Positions 28,930 through 38,956 of a stretch of 64,000 nucleotides of DNA are shown here, piece by piece. The notes under the pieces were generated by a model, which was given only the letters and a program-made list of their open reading frames with translations, searched no databases and was not told the DNA's origin. The position numbers and the translations under genes are program-made. Every line of letters starts with the position of its first letter. The first letter of the stretch is position 1. Origin of the DNA: Desulfocapsa sp. (GTDB lineage: Bacteria; Desulfobacterota; Desulfobulbia; Desulfobulbales; Desulfocapsaceae); assembly GCA_013792135.1 (NCBI GenBank), contig VMSP01000122.1, positions 1-64,000 on the forward strand, read 5' to 3'.

Positions 28930-29844
28930 ATGTTAAGGCATTTACGGTCATTAGAAGATTTTACCAAGGAAGAACTGGGCGCTTTCATTGAGCGGGCCCT
29001 GGAATTAAAAAAAGAACGTCAGGCCGGAGTGACGCATCAGCAGCTTGCCGGAAAGACTATTGGCCTGATCTTTGAAAAGCCCTCCACCAGAACCAGGGTC
29101 TCTTTTGAAGCCGCCATGTATGGTCTGGGCGGCCGGGTTATCTTCCTCTCCGGACGTGATACCCAGCTTGCCCGTTCTGAGCCTTTGAAGGATATGGCCC
29201 GGGTCATGGCCCGTTATGTGGATGGCGTGGTGGTACGGACCTTCGGCCAGAATGTGGTGGAGGAGTTGGCTCAATATTCATCGGTGCCGGTGATCAATGC
29301 CCTTACCGATCTGCATCATCCTTGCCAGATCCTCAGTGACGTGATGACCGTGATCGAGAAGAAAGGCCCCATTGAGAATCTGAAGATTGCCTGGGTGGGA
29401 GATGGCAATAATGTGGCCAATTCCTGGATTCAGGCCGCTGAGTTCTTTGGTTTTGAACTGACCCTGGCCTGTCCCGAGGGCTATGACCCTGATCCTGAGA
29501 TCCTGCATAAAGGGCGGAGCAATGCGGCCAAACCCATTGTTCTGGTTCGCAGTCCGGAACAGGCCGTGGCCGAGGCCGATGTGATCAATGTTGATGTGTG
29601 GACCTCCATGGGACAGGAAGGTGAAGAGGATGCGCGTCTGGCGGCCTTCGATGGCTTTCAGATCAATAACGCCTTGCTCGCCAGCGCCCCGGCCCAAGCC
29701 ATTGTCCTCCATTGTCTACCAGCCCATCGTGGCGAAGAAATAACGGAAGAGGTTCTGGAGTCAGCCCGTTGCGTGGCCTTTGACCAGGCAGAAAATAAGA
29801 TGCATATGCATAAAGCGATTCTTGAAAAACTGATCGGAGATTGA
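28930..29844 (+). CDS. argF: Ornithine carbamoyltransferase
   Basis: Joins carbamoyl phosphate and ornithine to give citrulline. The 304-residue protein has the carbamoyl-phosphate site [11 protein letters not shown], the HPCQILSD motif, and the ornithine-side motif [10 protein letters not shown]. These assign it to ornithine rather than aspartate transcarbamoylases. It overlaps the region just before argG; the argG ATG lies two bases after the argF stop. Confidence 0.97.
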   Translation: MLRHLRSLEDFTKEELGAFIERALELKKERQAGVTHQQLAGKTIGLIFEKPSTRTRVSFEAAMYGLGGRVIFLSGRDTQLARSEPLKDMARVMARYVDGVVVRTFGQNVVEELAQYSSVPVINALTDLHHPCQILSDVMTVIEKKGPIENLKIAWVGDGNNVANSWIQAAEFFGFELTLACPEGYDPDPEILHKGRSNAAKPIVLVRSPEQAVAEADVINVDVWTSMGQEGEEDARLAAFDGFQINNALLASAPAQAIVLHCLPAHRGEEITEEVLESARCVAFDQAENKMHMHKAILEKLIGD

Positions 29845-29846
29845 AG

Positions 29847-31046
29847 ATGGCGGATGTGAAGAAAATTGTGCTGGCATACTCCGGCGGGCTTGACACCTCG
29901 GTGATATTGAAGTGGTTGTCCGAAGAATATCAGTGTCCCATCGTGGCCTATGCTGCGGACGTGGGTCAGGAAGAAGATTGGGATGCGGTGCGGGCCAAAG
30001 GGCTGGCCACCGGCGCCGAAAAGGTCATTATCTCTGATCTGAAAAAAGAATTTGTGGAAGACTATATCTTTCCCGCCTTTCGCTCTAATGCCATTTATGA
30101 GGGCTCGTATCTTTTGGGAACTTCGCTGGCCCGGCCGATTATTGCTAAAGAGCAGGTGCGGATTGCGCATGCCGAGGGAGCGGATGCAGTCAGCCACGGC
30201 GCCACCGGCAAGGGGAATGATCAGGTCCGTTTTGAGCTGGCCTACCTGGGGATTGATCCCAGTTTGACCATCATTGCCCCCTGGCGGACCTGGGATCTTA
30301 ATTCCCGGAAAAAGTTGGTTGAGTATGCCCAGGAGCATAAGATTCCCGTGCCGGTGACCAAGGAAAAACCCTACAGCTCGGATGAGAATCTCCTCCATAT
30401 CAGTTTTGAGGGTGGAATCCTGGAAGACCCATGGAACGAGCCGGACGAGGCTATGTTCAAACTGACCGTCTCCCCGGAAAAGGCACCGAATGTTCCCACC
30501 TATCTGGAGATGGAGTTTGCGAACGGTGATCCGGTGGCGCTCGACGGGGTGAAGATGGATCCCCTGCCCCTGTTCATGCGGCTGAACGAACTGGGCGGGG
30601 CCAATGGTATCGGCCGACTGGATCTGGTGGAGAATCGATTTGTGGGTATGAAATCGCATGGCGTCTATGAGACCCCGGGCGGCACCATCCTGCGCGCGGC
30701 GCACCGTGATCTGGAAACCATCACCATGGATCGGGAAGTGATGCGGATCAGGGATTCTCTGGTGGCACGTTATGCTGAGCTCATCTATAACGGCTTCTGG
30801 TTCTCGCCTGAGCGTGAACTGCTGCAGACCACCATGGATGCCACCCAGAAAACAGTGAATGGCACGGTGCGTCTCAAATTGTACAAAGGTAATTGTATCC
30901 CGGTTGGCCGTAAGTCTGATCAATCTTTGTATCAGGAAAGTTACGCCACCTTTGAGGAGGATCAGGTCTATGATCAGGCTGATGCCGGTGGATTTATCCG
31001 TCTTAATGGTCTGCGTCTGCGCATTCAGGCCATGCAGAAAAAATAG
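29847..31046 (+). CDS. argG: Argininosuccinate synthase
   Basis: Condenses citrulline and aspartate, using ATP, to argininosuccinate. The 399-residue protein has the PP-loop ATP site [11 protein letters not shown] at the N-terminus, and the citrulline/aspartate-binding segments [14 protein letters not shown] and [10 protein letters not shown] place the start at the ATG 29847 (MADVKKIVL), with GGAG seven bases upstream; a TTG at 29841 is also in frame but would overlap argF. Translation is probably coupled to argF. Confidence 0.97.
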   Translation: MADVKKIVLAYSGGLDTSVILKWLSEEYQCPIVAYAADVGQEEDWDAVRAKGLATGAEKVIISDLKKEFVEDYIFPAFRSNAIYEGSYLLGTSLARPIIAKEQVRIAHAEGADAVSHGATGKGNDQVRFELAYLGIDPSLTIIAPWRTWDLNSRKKLVEYAQEHKIPVPVTKEKPYSSDENLLHISFEGGILEDPWNEPDEAMFKLTVSPEKAPNVPTYLEMEFANGDPVALDGVKMDPLPLFMRLNELGGANGIGRLDLVENRFVGMKSHGVYETPGGTILRAAHRDLETITMDREVMRIRDSLVARYAELIYNGFWFSPERELLQTTMDATQKTVNGTVRLKLYKGNCIPVGRKSDQSLYQESYATFEEDQVYDQADAGGFIRLNGLRLRIQAMQKK

Positions 31047-31097
31047 CAGTTGTAAGTGGTAATTATTCCGCAGAGTGATTGATGTTACGATATTTTT

Positions 31098-31166
31098 CCC
31101 GCAGAGGTGCTGAGACGCAGAGAAGGACAAAAAAAGTTTTTCTCTGCGTCTCAGCGCCTCTACGGG
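31098..31166. repeat. Large imperfect palindrome of REP type
   Basis: Two 27-base arms (31098-31124 and 31140-31166) pair with two mismatches across a 15-base loop. The arm reads GCAGAGGTGCTGAGACGCAG, a sequence type (gcagaggcgcagagacgcag) that I recall as a widespread non-coding repeat in many bacteria. It sits between argG and argH and may act as a weak terminator or RNA stabiliser. Confidence 0.8.
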
Positions 31167-31236
31167 AGATTTTCTTTAATCCGTGAGTAGCTGAACCCTC
31201 ACAGAGTTTTGAAGGTTTCTTTATGGGCAGGAACGT

Positions 31237-32643
31237 ATGAGCAAAGACAAAAAAAGTGGATCCAAGAAACTTTGGGGGGGACGTTTTGCAGGGGCAACGG
31301 CTGCCTCGGTTGAGGCCTTTACCGCCTCCATTCATTACGATTCTCGCTTGTATAAATACGATATTACCGGCAGCCGTGCCCATGCGACCATGCTGGCTGC
31401 TCATGGCCTGCTGTCTGCTGCAGAGCTGGAGTCTATTGTCTCAGGGCTTACGGCCATTGAGGCCGAGATTGAGGCCGGCACCTTTGAATTCAGGCAGGAT
31501 CTGGAAGATATTCATATGAATATTGAAAAGGCCCTGGTGGATCGTATCGGTGCTGCCGGAGCGAGGCTGCACAGCGCCCGCAGTCGCAATGATCAGGTTG
31601 CACTCGACATGCGCCTCTATTTGCGGGATGAGTGTGATCGTCTCATGGAGTTGCTGGATGCCACGCGTCGGGCCTTTGTGGTCTTAGCCAGAAAGTATCT
31701 GGGGCAGGTGATGCCCGGCTACACCCATCTGCAGCGGGCCCAGCCGGTGTTGATTTCGCACCATATGCTGGCCTATTATGAGATGTTTGGTCGGGACCGG
31801 GAACGTCTGTTTGACTGCCGGAAGCGGATCAATATCATGCCCTTGGGCGCCGCGGCCCTGGCGGGAACCGGTCTGCCCATAGATCGGCAGCAGGTGGCGG
31901 ATCTCCTTGGCTTTGCCGCTATTACCGCCAATTCCATGGACACCACCGGTGACCGGGACTTTGCCGTCGAGTTTGTCAGTTGCTGCACCCTGATTCAGCT
32001 CCACCTCTCCCGGCTCTCTGAGGAGCTGGTGCTCTGGTCCAGTCAGGAATTTTCCTTTGTTGATATTGCCGATCGCTTCTGTACCGGCTCCTCCATCATG
32101 CCGCAGAAAAAGAATCCGGATATCCCCGAGCTGATTCGGGGCAAGACCGGACGGGTGGTTGGCAGTCTCGTGGCCCTCTGTACCTTGCTGAAAGGTCTGC
32201 CGCTCACCTATAATCGTGATCTGCAGGAAGATAAGGAACCGGTTTTTGATACAGTGGATACGGTTTCGGCATCGCTGGCCATTACTGCCGAACTGCTGGC
32301 CAATCTTGTTTTCAACACCAGGCGCATGGAAGAGGCGACCAGGACCGGTTTTATGACGGCCACTGATCTTGCCGATTATCTGGTCTTGAAAAATGTTCCT
32401 TTCCGTGAGGCCCATGGTATTGTGGGCCGGGTAGTGGCGTTTTGTATTGAAAAGGGATGTGAACTTGTCGATCTGACCTTGGAAGATATGGGCCAATTCT
32501 CAGCGGTGATCGGAAAAGATGTGTTTGAGGTGTTGAGCGTGCAAGGTTCTGTTAACAGTCGGATCTCAGCCGGCGGGACAGCCTTGCAGCGCGTGGAAGA
32601 GGCTCTTGATCTTGCTGAATATAACATAGGGATAAGATTATGA
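31237..32643 (+). CDS. argH: Argininosuccinate lyase
   Basis: Splits argininosuccinate into arginine and fumarate, the last step of arginine synthesis. The 468-residue protein belongs to the fumarase/aspartase superfamily. The superfamily signature GSSIMPQKKNPD is intact and carries the catalytic serine. The N-terminal motif KLWGGRFAG and HSARSRNDQVALD confirm the assignment. The stop overlaps the ATG of the FN3 lipoprotein by four bases (ATGA), so the two are co-translated. Confidence 0.97.
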   Translation: MSKDKKSGSKKLWGGRFAGATAASVEAFTASIHYDSRLYKYDITGSRAHATMLAAHGLLSAAELESIVSGLTAIEAEIEAGTFEFRQDLEDIHMNIEKALVDRIGAAGARLHSARSRNDQVALDMRLYLRDECDRLMELLDATRRAFVVLARKYLGQVMPGYTHLQRAQPVLISHHMLAYYEMFGRDRERLFDCRKRINIMPLGAAALAGTGLPIDRQQVADLLGFAAITANSMDTTGDRDFAVEFVSCCTLIQLHLSRLSEELVLWSSQEFSFVDIADRFCTGSSIMPQKKNPDIPELIRGKTGRVVGSLVALCTLLKGLPLTYNRDLQEDKEPVFDTVDTVSASLAITAELLANLVFNTRRMEEATRTGFMTATDLADYLVLKNVPFREAHGIVGRVVAFCIEKGCELVDLTLEDMGQFSAVIGKDVFEVLSVQGSVNSRISAGGTALQRVEEALDLAEYNIGIRL

Positions 32644-33695
32644 AAATTTCTTTTGGTGCATGTCATGCCGGGGCGTTGATGCTTGTTGGAGTATTGTTTT
32701 TTGGGGGTTGTGGATACAAGACATTGCCGGTGCCTCCTGAAACTATTGTGCCAAAGGCCATTGAGGATCTTCGCTATTCCGTGGATGAAAAGGGTGTCAC
32801 CCTGACCTGGTCATATCCAGTGGAAACAATCAAAGGGACTGATCTTACTGATATCGCCTCTTTTGAGCTTTACCGGGCAGTGGTCGCACTCGACAGTTAT
32901 TGCTCTACCTGTCCCATTCCCTTCGGTGAGCCTATGGTTATTCCTGGTGGTATGATTAACACCGATGGAAGACGGAAGGGAATCTATGAAAGTGCGCTTT
33001 TGCGTTCGGGTGAAAAATATTTTTTCAAGGTGCGTTCTCGTACCAGTTGGTGGGCGGCAAGTGCTGATTCCAATATTGTCACCTTTGTCTGGCATATGCC
33101 TGCCAAGGCTCCGGACTCTCTACAGGCTGAGGGTGGTGATCGCTCTGTCAGTCTACAATGGCAAGCCGCGACTCAATTGATGGATGGGCAACAGCTTGAT
33201 CTTCCTGTTCATTATCAGGTGTTACGAAGTCTTGACGGGAAATCCTTTGAGGAACTTGCTACGGCTGGGTCCGAGACAAGCTATACTGATGCTTCGCTGC
33301 AGAATGGTCAGAAATATTTTTATAAGATCCAATCGGTCCTTCAGGTCGATGGGAACGCAGTTGCTGGCGGCATGAGCAAGGTTGCAACAGCTGTGCCGGT
33401 TGATTTGACTGCGCCGGAAGTACCAACAGGCGTTACGGTTATTTCCACCGGAAATGGTTTTAAGGTCTTCTGGGAAAAGGGCACAGCGGGTGATCTTCAG
33501 GGCTATCATGTCTATCGTCGTGCGGCGGATCAGAAGAAGAAAGAGAGGATCGGAGATGTTCAGGCAATCTATACCATCTTCGAGGATACTACTGTTTCGG
33601 CAGATGGGCAGTTTTATTATTCTGTTACTGCCTACGACAGCATGAATCCGGCCAATGAGAGCAAGCCTTCGGCTGAGGCAACCGTTCGCCACTGA
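32640..33695 (+). CDS. Lipoprotein with fibronectin type III domains
   Basis: A 351-residue protein with a lipoprotein signal (VGVLFFGGC, Cys at about 25). The mature N-terminus CGYKTLPVPPE recalls the short LptM/YifL lipoproteins often found at this argH-lysA position. Three Ig/FN3-like units follow: about 40-150 (DLRYSVDEKGVTLTWSYP), 155-255 (SLQAEGGDRSVSLQWQAA, YFYKIQSV) and 258-350 (GVTVISTGNGFKVFWEKG, GYHVYRRA, FYYSVTAYD). It is probably attached to the outer membrane, facing the periplasm or surface. The function is unknown. The ATGA overlap with argH suggests constant co-expression. Confidence 0.85.
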   Translation: MKISFGACHAGALMLVGVLFFGGCGYKTLPVPPETIVPKAIEDLRYSVDEKGVTLTWSYPVETIKGTDLTDIASFELYRAVVALDSYCSTCPIPFGEPMVIPGGMINTDGRRKGIYESALLRSGEKYFFKVRSRTSWWAASADSNIVTFVWHMPAKAPDSLQAEGGDRSVSLQWQAATQLMDGQQLDLPVHYQVLRSLDGKSFEELATAGSETSYTDASLQNGQKYFYKIQSVLQVDGNAVAGGMSKVATAVPVDLTAPEVPTGVTVISTGNGFKVFWEKGTAGDLQGYHVYRRAADQKKKERIGDVQAIYTIFEDTTVSADGQFYYSVTAYDSMNPANESKPSAEATVRH

Positions 33696-33740
33696 GAAGG
33701 AATACCCCATGTGGATAACTGTAGTCTTTTAGGCTGTTTG

Positions 33741-33843
33741 CTAAGCCGTTGTAAAGAACATGGCCACTTATTTGATCTGAGCGGTATAAGGGGCCGTAAC
33801 GAAATAGTTATAACGGTTCAAGTTATTTCGTAACGGCTCCTAA
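33741..33843 (+). repeat. MITE-like repeat, copy 1
   Basis: About 103 bp between the FN3 lipoprotein gene and lysA. It starts CTAAGCCGTT and ends AACGGCTCCTAA, a terminal inverted repeat. Inside is a stem of CGAAATA with TATTTCG. It is closely related to the copies at 36105-36212 and 41045-41119. Confidence 0.85.
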
Positions 33844-33897
33844 ATAATCAGGGACGAAGCAACCTGACTTATTATCTTTTATTTTTTTGAGGTTGCT

Positions 33898-35175
33898 GTG
33901 AATCATTTTGTGTCAACAAACGGGGAACTCTTTTGTGAGCAAGTGTCGGTGGCAGAAATTGCCAGGGACGTGGGAACCCCATTTTATCTTTATTCTCAGG
34001 CCACTCTGACTCGTCATTTTCAGGCCTTTGATTCTGCCTTTGCCGGTATTGACCATTTGACCTGTTTTGCCGTCAAAGCCTGTTCTAATATCGCCATTCT
34101 CAATCTTTTTTCAGGCCTCGGCGGTGGCGCTGATATCGTGTCAGGTGGCGAACTGTACCGGGCTCTGACCGCGGGTGTTGACCCCAAACGGATCATTTAT
34201 TCAGGGGTGGGTAAGACCGAACAGGAGCTGCGCTATGCCTTGGAGTCTGGCATCCTCCTTTTCAATGTGGAATCCGCCCAAGAGCTTGAACGTCTGCAGC
34301 GGATTGCGGCAGTCATGGGACTCATGGCCCCGGTCTCCTTTCGCGTCAACCCGGATGTAGATCCCCAGACTCATGCCTATATCTCCACCGGTCTGGCCAA
34401 GAATAAATTCGGAATTCCCATTGAAGAGGCCCTGGAGTTGTATGAACGGGCCATGACTATGGAAAATATTTCGGTTAAAGGGGTGAGCTGCCATATCGGT
34501 TCCCAGTTGACCCTGATTTCACCTTTTATAGAGTCTCTGCGGAAGGTGAAGATCTTTGTGGAACGGCTCACGGCCAAGGGTATTACCATCGATTTTATCG
34601 ACCTGGGAGGCGGTGTCGGCATTACCTATGATACGGAGCAACCACCCCATCCCCGGGATTATGCTGAGGCGATCAAGGAAGAGTTGCAGGGATTCAAGGC
34701 GACTCTGATCCTTGAACCGGGGCGGGTTATTGTCGGTAATGCGGCCATCCTGGTGACCGAGGTGCAATACACCAAGAGCAATCGGGGCACTGAGCAGGTC
34801 AAGAAATTTGTGGTGGTGGATGCGGCCATGAATGACCTGACCCGGCCAAGTCTCTATGGTGCGTATCATGCCATTGTCCCTGTCCTTGAGAAAGGTGCTG
34901 CCTGCGAGGTTGTGGATATTGTCGGCCCGATCTGTGAGACTGGAGACTTTTTGGCTAAGGATCGGGATCTGCCACGGGTGGAGCAGGGTGATCTGCTGGC
35001 GGTGATGAGTGCCGGGGCTTATGGCTTCAGTATGTCCTCCAACTATAACTCTCGGCCCAGGGTGGCGGAGGTGTTGGTGGATGGCAGTCATTACGAGATA
35101 ATCCGTCGCCGGGAGACCTTTGAGTCACTTGTTGAGGGTGAGACTATTCCAGGCGGCGTCCGACATGGCCATTAA
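33898..35175 (+). CDS. lysA: Diaminopimelate decarboxylase
   Basis: Decarboxylates meso-diaminopimelate to lysine, the last step of lysine synthesis. It is a PLP enzyme of the alanine racemase fold, 425 residues. The PLP lysine lies in CFAVKACSN, where the usual pattern is YAVKAN. Other motifs are CHIGSQ, DLGGGVGI, EPGR and the active-site cysteine segment GPICETGDFLA. The start codon is GTG at 33898 with GAGG upstream; no ATG fits. It overlaps dapF. Confidence 0.96.
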   Translation: MNHFVSTNGELFCEQVSVAEIARDVGTPFYLYSQATLTRHFQAFDSAFAGIDHLTCFAVKACSNIAILNLFSGLGGGADIVSGGELYRALTAGVDPKRIIYSGVGKTEQELRYALESGILLFNVESAQELERLQRIAAVMGLMAPVSFRVNPDVDPQTHAYISTGLAKNKFGIPIEEALELYERAMTMENISVKGVSCHIGSQLTLISPFIESLRKVKIFVERLTAKGITIDFIDLGGGVGITYDTEQPPHPRDYAEAIKEELQGFKATLILEPGRVIVGNAAILVTEVQYTKSNRGTEQVKKFVVVDAAMNDLTRPSLYGAYHAIVPVLEKGAACEVVDIVGPICETGDFLAKDRDLPRVEQGDLLAVMSAGAYGFSMSSNYNSRPRVAEVLVDGSHYEIIRRRETFESLVEGETIPGGVRHGH

Positions 35176-36004
35176 TTTTCCGGTTCCTTTTACCAAGATG
35201 AGCGGGGCGGGCAATGACTTTATCGTCATAGATCATCGTGTTTCATTGATTCCAGAGGCCGAACAGGCGGAATTTGTCAGAAAAGTGTGCCGGCGGATGT
35301 TTTCCGTGGGAGCTGATGGTCTGATATTGATTGAAAACTCAGAGCTTGCTGATTTTCGCTGGCGCTTTTATAACGGTGATGGCTCGGTGGCGGAGATGTG
35401 CGGTAATGGGGCCCGCTGTGCGGCCCGCTTTGCTCATTCAAGAGGAATCGCCGGTGCCTCCATGTCGTTTGAGACTCTGGCGGGTATCATTAAGGCTGAG
35501 ATTACTGATGATGACAGTGTGCGTCTGCGGATGACGGCTCCCTGTGATTTTAAAAAGGACTTGTCAGTTGTCCTGGACGGTCAGGAGAGAATTCTTTCTT
35601 TTGTGAATAGCGGAGTGCCCCATGCCGTTCTTATTATGGAGGAAGACGATGAGGTTCCGGTTCGAGAGTGGGGAAAGATCGTTCGCTTCCATCCGTTGTT
35701 TCAACCGGCAGGCACCAATGTGAATTTTGTGCAGAAAATTGGTGAGAATACCATTCGCGTGCGCACCTATGAGCGGGGTGTGGAGGATGAGACCATGGCC
35801 TGCGGTACCGGAGCGGTGGCATCTGCTCTTTTTGCCGCAGTCAGCGGGATGGTCCAGTCGCCAGTGGCAGTGATCACATCCGGCGGGGAGCGGTTGACGA
35901 TTTTGTTTGATCTGCAGGATGGACCACAGGCTGAGAATGTTTTTCTGCAGGGTCCGGCCAGAATTATCTACGAAGGGAGTCTGACGGCGGAAGCTTTGCT
36001 TTGA
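35165..36004 (+). CDS. dapF: Diaminopimelate epimerase
   Basis: Converts LL- to meso-diaminopimelate without a cofactor, using two cysteines. Cys-A is in EMCGNGARC and Cys-B in MACGTGAVA; both are present. The N-terminal motif KMSGAGNDFIVID is typical. I place the start at 35165, inside the last codons of lysA, giving 279 residues, the usual length; an earlier ATG at 35120 lies deeper in lysA. It forms a diaminopimelate/lysine gene block with lysA, dapA and dapB. Confidence 0.95.
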   Translation: MAINFPVPFTKMSGAGNDFIVIDHRVSLIPEAEQAEFVRKVCRRMFSVGADGLILIENSELADFRWRFYNGDGSVAEMCGNGARCAARFAHSRGIAGASMSFETLAGIIKAEITDDDSVRLRMTAPCDFKKDLSVVLDGQERILSFVNSGVPHAVLIMEEDDEVPVREWGKIVRFHPLFQPAGTNVNFVQKIGENTIRVRTYERGVEDETMACGTGAVASALFAAVSGMVQSPVAVITSGGERLTILFDLQDGPQAENVFLQGPARIIYEGSLTAEALL

Positions 36005-36104
36005 TAAAGTTTGATAGTCTGTAGGAGGTCAGGTGCATAATAGACTTCAAAAACGAAATGGATGAATTCTCAGCCCTGACGGGTTACAGTTTCAAAAAGC
36101 TGAG

Positions 36105-36212
36105 TTAGGCCGTTATAAATTAATAACATGGTCATTTGAATGATCAGACCGGCATAATGAGCCGTTACGAAATAGTTATAAAGGGCCAAGTTATTTCGTA
36201 ACGGCTCTTAAG
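36105..36212 (+). repeat. MITE-like repeat, copy 2
   Basis: About 108 bp between dapF and dapA, the most regular copy. The ends TTAGGCCGTTA and TAACGGCTCTTAA form an inverted repeat. The inner arms CCGTTACGAAATA and TATTTCGTAACGG are perfect complements. It closely matches copy 1 along its length. Confidence 0.88.
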
Positions 36213-36241
36213 TATACGAAAGATATATCAGGAGAAAAAGT

Positions 36242-37123
36242 ATGAAAAAATATTATGGTGCGATCGTTGCCATTGTGACCCCGTTTATCAATGGGGAAGT
36301 GGATGAACAGGGTTTAGTGGATCTTATTGAATTTCAGATAGCGGCTGGAACCCATGGTATTGTTCCCTGTGGCACAACGGGCGAGTCGGCAACCCTTGAT
36401 TTTGATGAGCACAAGCGGGTCATTGAGCTGACGGTTAAAACGGTTGCCGGCCGGGTGCCGGTTATTGCCGGAACAGGCGCCAATAATACCAAAGAGGCCA
36501 TTGAACTTACGGAAAGCGCTAAGGATAGCGGTGCCGATGCGGTTCTGTCAGTGACCCCTTATTATAACAAGCCAAGTCAGGAAGGTCTGTATCTGCACTT
36601 CAAGGCCATCGCTGAGGCCGTAGATATCCCCATGTTTTTGTATAATGTACCCGGTCGGACATCCATCAATATGTTGCCGGAGACAGTGGCCCGTCTTGCC
36701 GGGGTGAAAAATATTATCGGCATCAAAGAGGCCTGCGGCAGCTTGCAGCAGATCAGCGATGTGATCCGGCTCTGTCCAACTGATTTTATTCTTCTCTCCG
36801 GCGATGACTTTACCGCCATGCCCACGGTCTTAATCGGCGGCAAAGGGGTTATCTCAGTGACCTCCAATGTGGAGCCCAGGGGCATGGCAGATCTTATGGA
36901 GGCCGCTTTGGCTGGAGATCTGAAAAAGGCCAACGAGATTCATTACCGCTTGTTTCCGCTCATGAATGCCATGTTCTATGCCCCGAATCCCGTGCCTGCC
37001 AAAAAAGGTGTTGAGTTGATGGGCAAGATAAAAGATGGCCAGCCCCGGCTGCCTTTGTCGGCAATTGATGCTGCGGCCCTGGCCAAATTGACTGCAGCGA
37101 TGAAGGACGCAGGATTGGTATAA
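36242..37123 (+). CDS. dapA: 4-hydroxy-tetrahydrodipicolinate synthase
   Basis: Condenses pyruvate with aspartate semialdehyde, the committed step to diaminopimelate and lysine. The 293-residue protein is a class I aldolase barrel. The Schiff-base lysine is in IIGIKEACG, the catalytic tyrosine in TPYYNKPSQEG, and GTTGES is the substrate-binding loop. AGGAGAAA lies before the ATG. dapB follows after 64 bases. Confidence 0.97.
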   Translation: MKKYYGAIVAIVTPFINGEVDEQGLVDLIEFQIAAGTHGIVPCGTTGESATLDFDEHKRVIELTVKTVAGRVPVIAGTGANNTKEAIELTESAKDSGADAVLSVTPYYNKPSQEGLYLHFKAIAEAVDIPMFLYNVPGRTSINMLPETVARLAGVKNIIGIKEACGSLQQISDVIRLCPTDFILLSGDDFTAMPTVLIGGKGVISVTSNVEPRGMADLMEAALAGDLKKANEIHYRLFPLMNAMFYAPNPVPAKKGVELMGKIKDGQPRLPLSAIDAAALAKLTAAMKDAGLV

Positions 37124-37187
37124 GGAGTATTCGGTCTAGAATCCGATTGCTTTGATGAGTGTCATCTTCATTGAAAGGGAAGAGAAA

Positions 37188-37997
37188 ATGATCAATGTTA
37201 TTGTTGCCGGGGCCTCCGGTCGTATGGGGCAGCGGGTAGGATATATGGTAAGTGAGCATCCTGGTTTGCACTATGCTGCGGCATTTGAGGCTGCCCGCAG
37301 TCCCTCCATTGGCCGTGATCCGGGTGAGATCTCTGGCTGGGGCCGAGCCGGGATTTCCATTGCTGAAGGACTGGAGGCGGTGATTGACCAGGGGGATGTT
37401 CTGATCGATTTTACCTTTCACAAGGCCACCATGGAATTCGCCCGTCTGGCAGCCAGGCATAACAGGGCGATGGTCATCGGCACAACGGGCCTGAGCCCGG
37501 AAAACCTGGTAGAGCTGGCAGAGCTGAGCCGTCATTTTCCCTGTGTCCAGTCTCCGAACATGGCAGTTGGGGTCAATGTCCTCTTTAAACTGGCCGCCCG
37601 CACCGCCGCTATCCTTGGTGATGACTATGATATTGAGATTGTGGAGGCCCATCATAACAAGAAAAAAGATGCCCCCAGCGGTACTGCCCTGAAGCTGGCC
37701 GAGATGGCCGCATCGGGTGTGAATCGAGATCTTGCTGAAGTCGCTGTCTATGAACGTCATGGGATGATAGGCGAGCGGACCAAAAAAGAGATTGGCATCC
37801 AGACGATCCGTGGTGGAGATATTGTCGGTGAACACACCATTTATTTTGCCGGTCCTGGTGAACGCATCGAAATTATCCATCGTGCGCACAGTCGCGATAA
37901 TTTTGCCAAGGGAGCTGCTACTGCAGCGGCTTGGGTTGTCGGTCAGAAACCCGGCCTCTATTCCATGTTTGATGTCCTGGGCTTACAGGATCTGTAG
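37188..37997 (+). CDS. dapB: 4-hydroxy-tetrahydrodipicolinate reductase
   Basis: Reduces the DapA product with NAD(P)H. The 269-residue protein has the nucleotide-binding motif VAGASGRMGQRV at the N-terminus and the signature EAHHNKKKDAPSGTALKLAE, with catalytic His and Lys. The start at 37188 is preferred over 37152, because GGGAAGAG precedes it and the glycine-rich motif then begins at residue 6. folK starts three bases after the stop. Confidence 0.97.
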   Translation: MINVIVAGASGRMGQRVGYMVSEHPGLHYAAAFEAARSPSIGRDPGEISGWGRAGISIAEGLEAVIDQGDVLIDFTFHKATMEFARLAARHNRAMVIGTTGLSPENLVELAELSRHFPCVQSPNMAVGVNVLFKLAARTAAILGDDYDIEIVEAHHNKKKDAPSGTALKLAEMAASGVNRDLAEVAVYERHGMIGERTKKEIGIQTIRGGDIVGEHTIYFAGPGERIEIIHRAHSRDNFAKGAATAAAWVVGQKPGLYSMFDVLGLQDL

Positions 37998-38000
37998 AAT

Positions 38001-38543
38001 GTGAGGTCGGCGAGAACAGCCCGGGCCTTTATTGGCCTTGGTTCAAATCTTGGCAATGGTCGGCAACTGCTTCTGAGTGCGTGGAATCGATTAGCAGTTG
38101 AGGAAAGGGTTTTTCCATCTCGTTTGTCGTCACTGTATGTTACGGAGGCGGTGGGCATGAACAGCCGGTCTCTTTTTACCAACGCCGTGGGCATGCTTGA
38201 AACAGTACTTGAGCCAACAGAGTTGCTACAGCTGTTGTTGCAGGTAGAGACGGAGCATGGACGCCTGCGTGATGTCGATGCAGAGGGCTATCAGGATCGC
38301 TTTCTTGATCTGGATCTGCTCTATTTTGATGGGATCGTGTGGAACTCACCAGAGTTGGTGCTCCCTCATTTCCATATTGCTAATCGTCTTTTTGTCCTGG
38401 CCCCGCTGGTCGAAATTGCCCCATGGCTCCAGGATCCACTGACTGGACTCACAGCTGAGGAAATGTACCAACAGCTTCTCGCTCGAATTAAGCAGGGAAA
38501 AATATTGCCACAGCCCATCTCCAGAATTGAGCGGACAGAGTGA
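38001..38543 (+). CDS. folK: 2-amino-4-hydroxy-6-hydroxymethyldihydropteridine pyrophosphokinase
   Basis: Transfers pyrophosphate from ATP to the pterin precursor of folate. The 180-residue protein has family motifs FIGLGSNLGN, RLSSLYVTEAVG and DRFLDLDLLYFDG; the last carries the Mg-binding aspartates. The start codon is GTG, three bases after the dapB stop, so translation is probably coupled. Confidence 0.93.
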   Translation: MRSARTARAFIGLGSNLGNGRQLLLSAWNRLAVEERVFPSRLSSLYVTEAVGMNSRSLFTNAVGMLETVLEPTELLQLLLQVETEHGRLRDVDAEGYQDRFLDLDLLYFDGIVWNSPELVLPHFHIANRLFVLAPLVEIAPWLQDPLTGLTAEEMYQQLLARIKQGKILPQPISRIERTE

Positions 38544-38686
38544 CAGGGGCCTGTGTTGTGTTCTCAGGGACGTGAAGGTACTTTGATTCGGGAAAGAATA
38601 ATTAGACATTTATCTGTGGACGACTATAATAAACACATGGCTTTTTCTTTTTATAGAATGACCAGTAGTAGAATGGGACTGGCAAC

Positions 38687-38956
38687 GTGACTCCTTTAAG
38701 GTTGGTGGTCCTGGCCATTTTGTTCTATATCCTGTATCGTTTGCTTGCCGGAATCGGAAAGAAAAAATCTGAACCCAAGCCCTTGAATGAAAAATATTCC
38801 TCCCCGGTTTCCGATGCGTTAGTTGAGGATCCGGTTTGTCATACCCTTGTACCCAAGGGACAGGCGCTACGATTGCAGCATGAAAATCAGATCTATTATT
38901 TCTGCAGCGAGGCATGTTGCAGCCGGTTTATCAGTGAAAAAGGAGAACAAAAATGA
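38687..38956 (+). CDS. Small membrane protein with YHS/TRASH-like metal site
   Basis: An 89-residue protein with one N-terminal membrane segment ([19 protein letters not shown]), a basic linker and a C-terminal YHS/TRASH-type domain: DPVCHTLVP, then [13 protein letters not shown]. The cysteines in the pattern C-x(n)-FCSxxC would bind a metal ion such as copper or iron. The start codon is GTG at 38687. Its end overlaps the start of the transaldolase gene by four bases. It belongs to a known family of small unknown proteins (PP0621-like), with no assigned role. Confidence 0.82.
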   Translation: MTPLRLVVLAILFYILYRLLAGIGKKKSEPKPLNEKYSSPVSDALVEDPVCHTLVPKGQALRLQHENQIYYFCSEACCSRFISEKGEQK

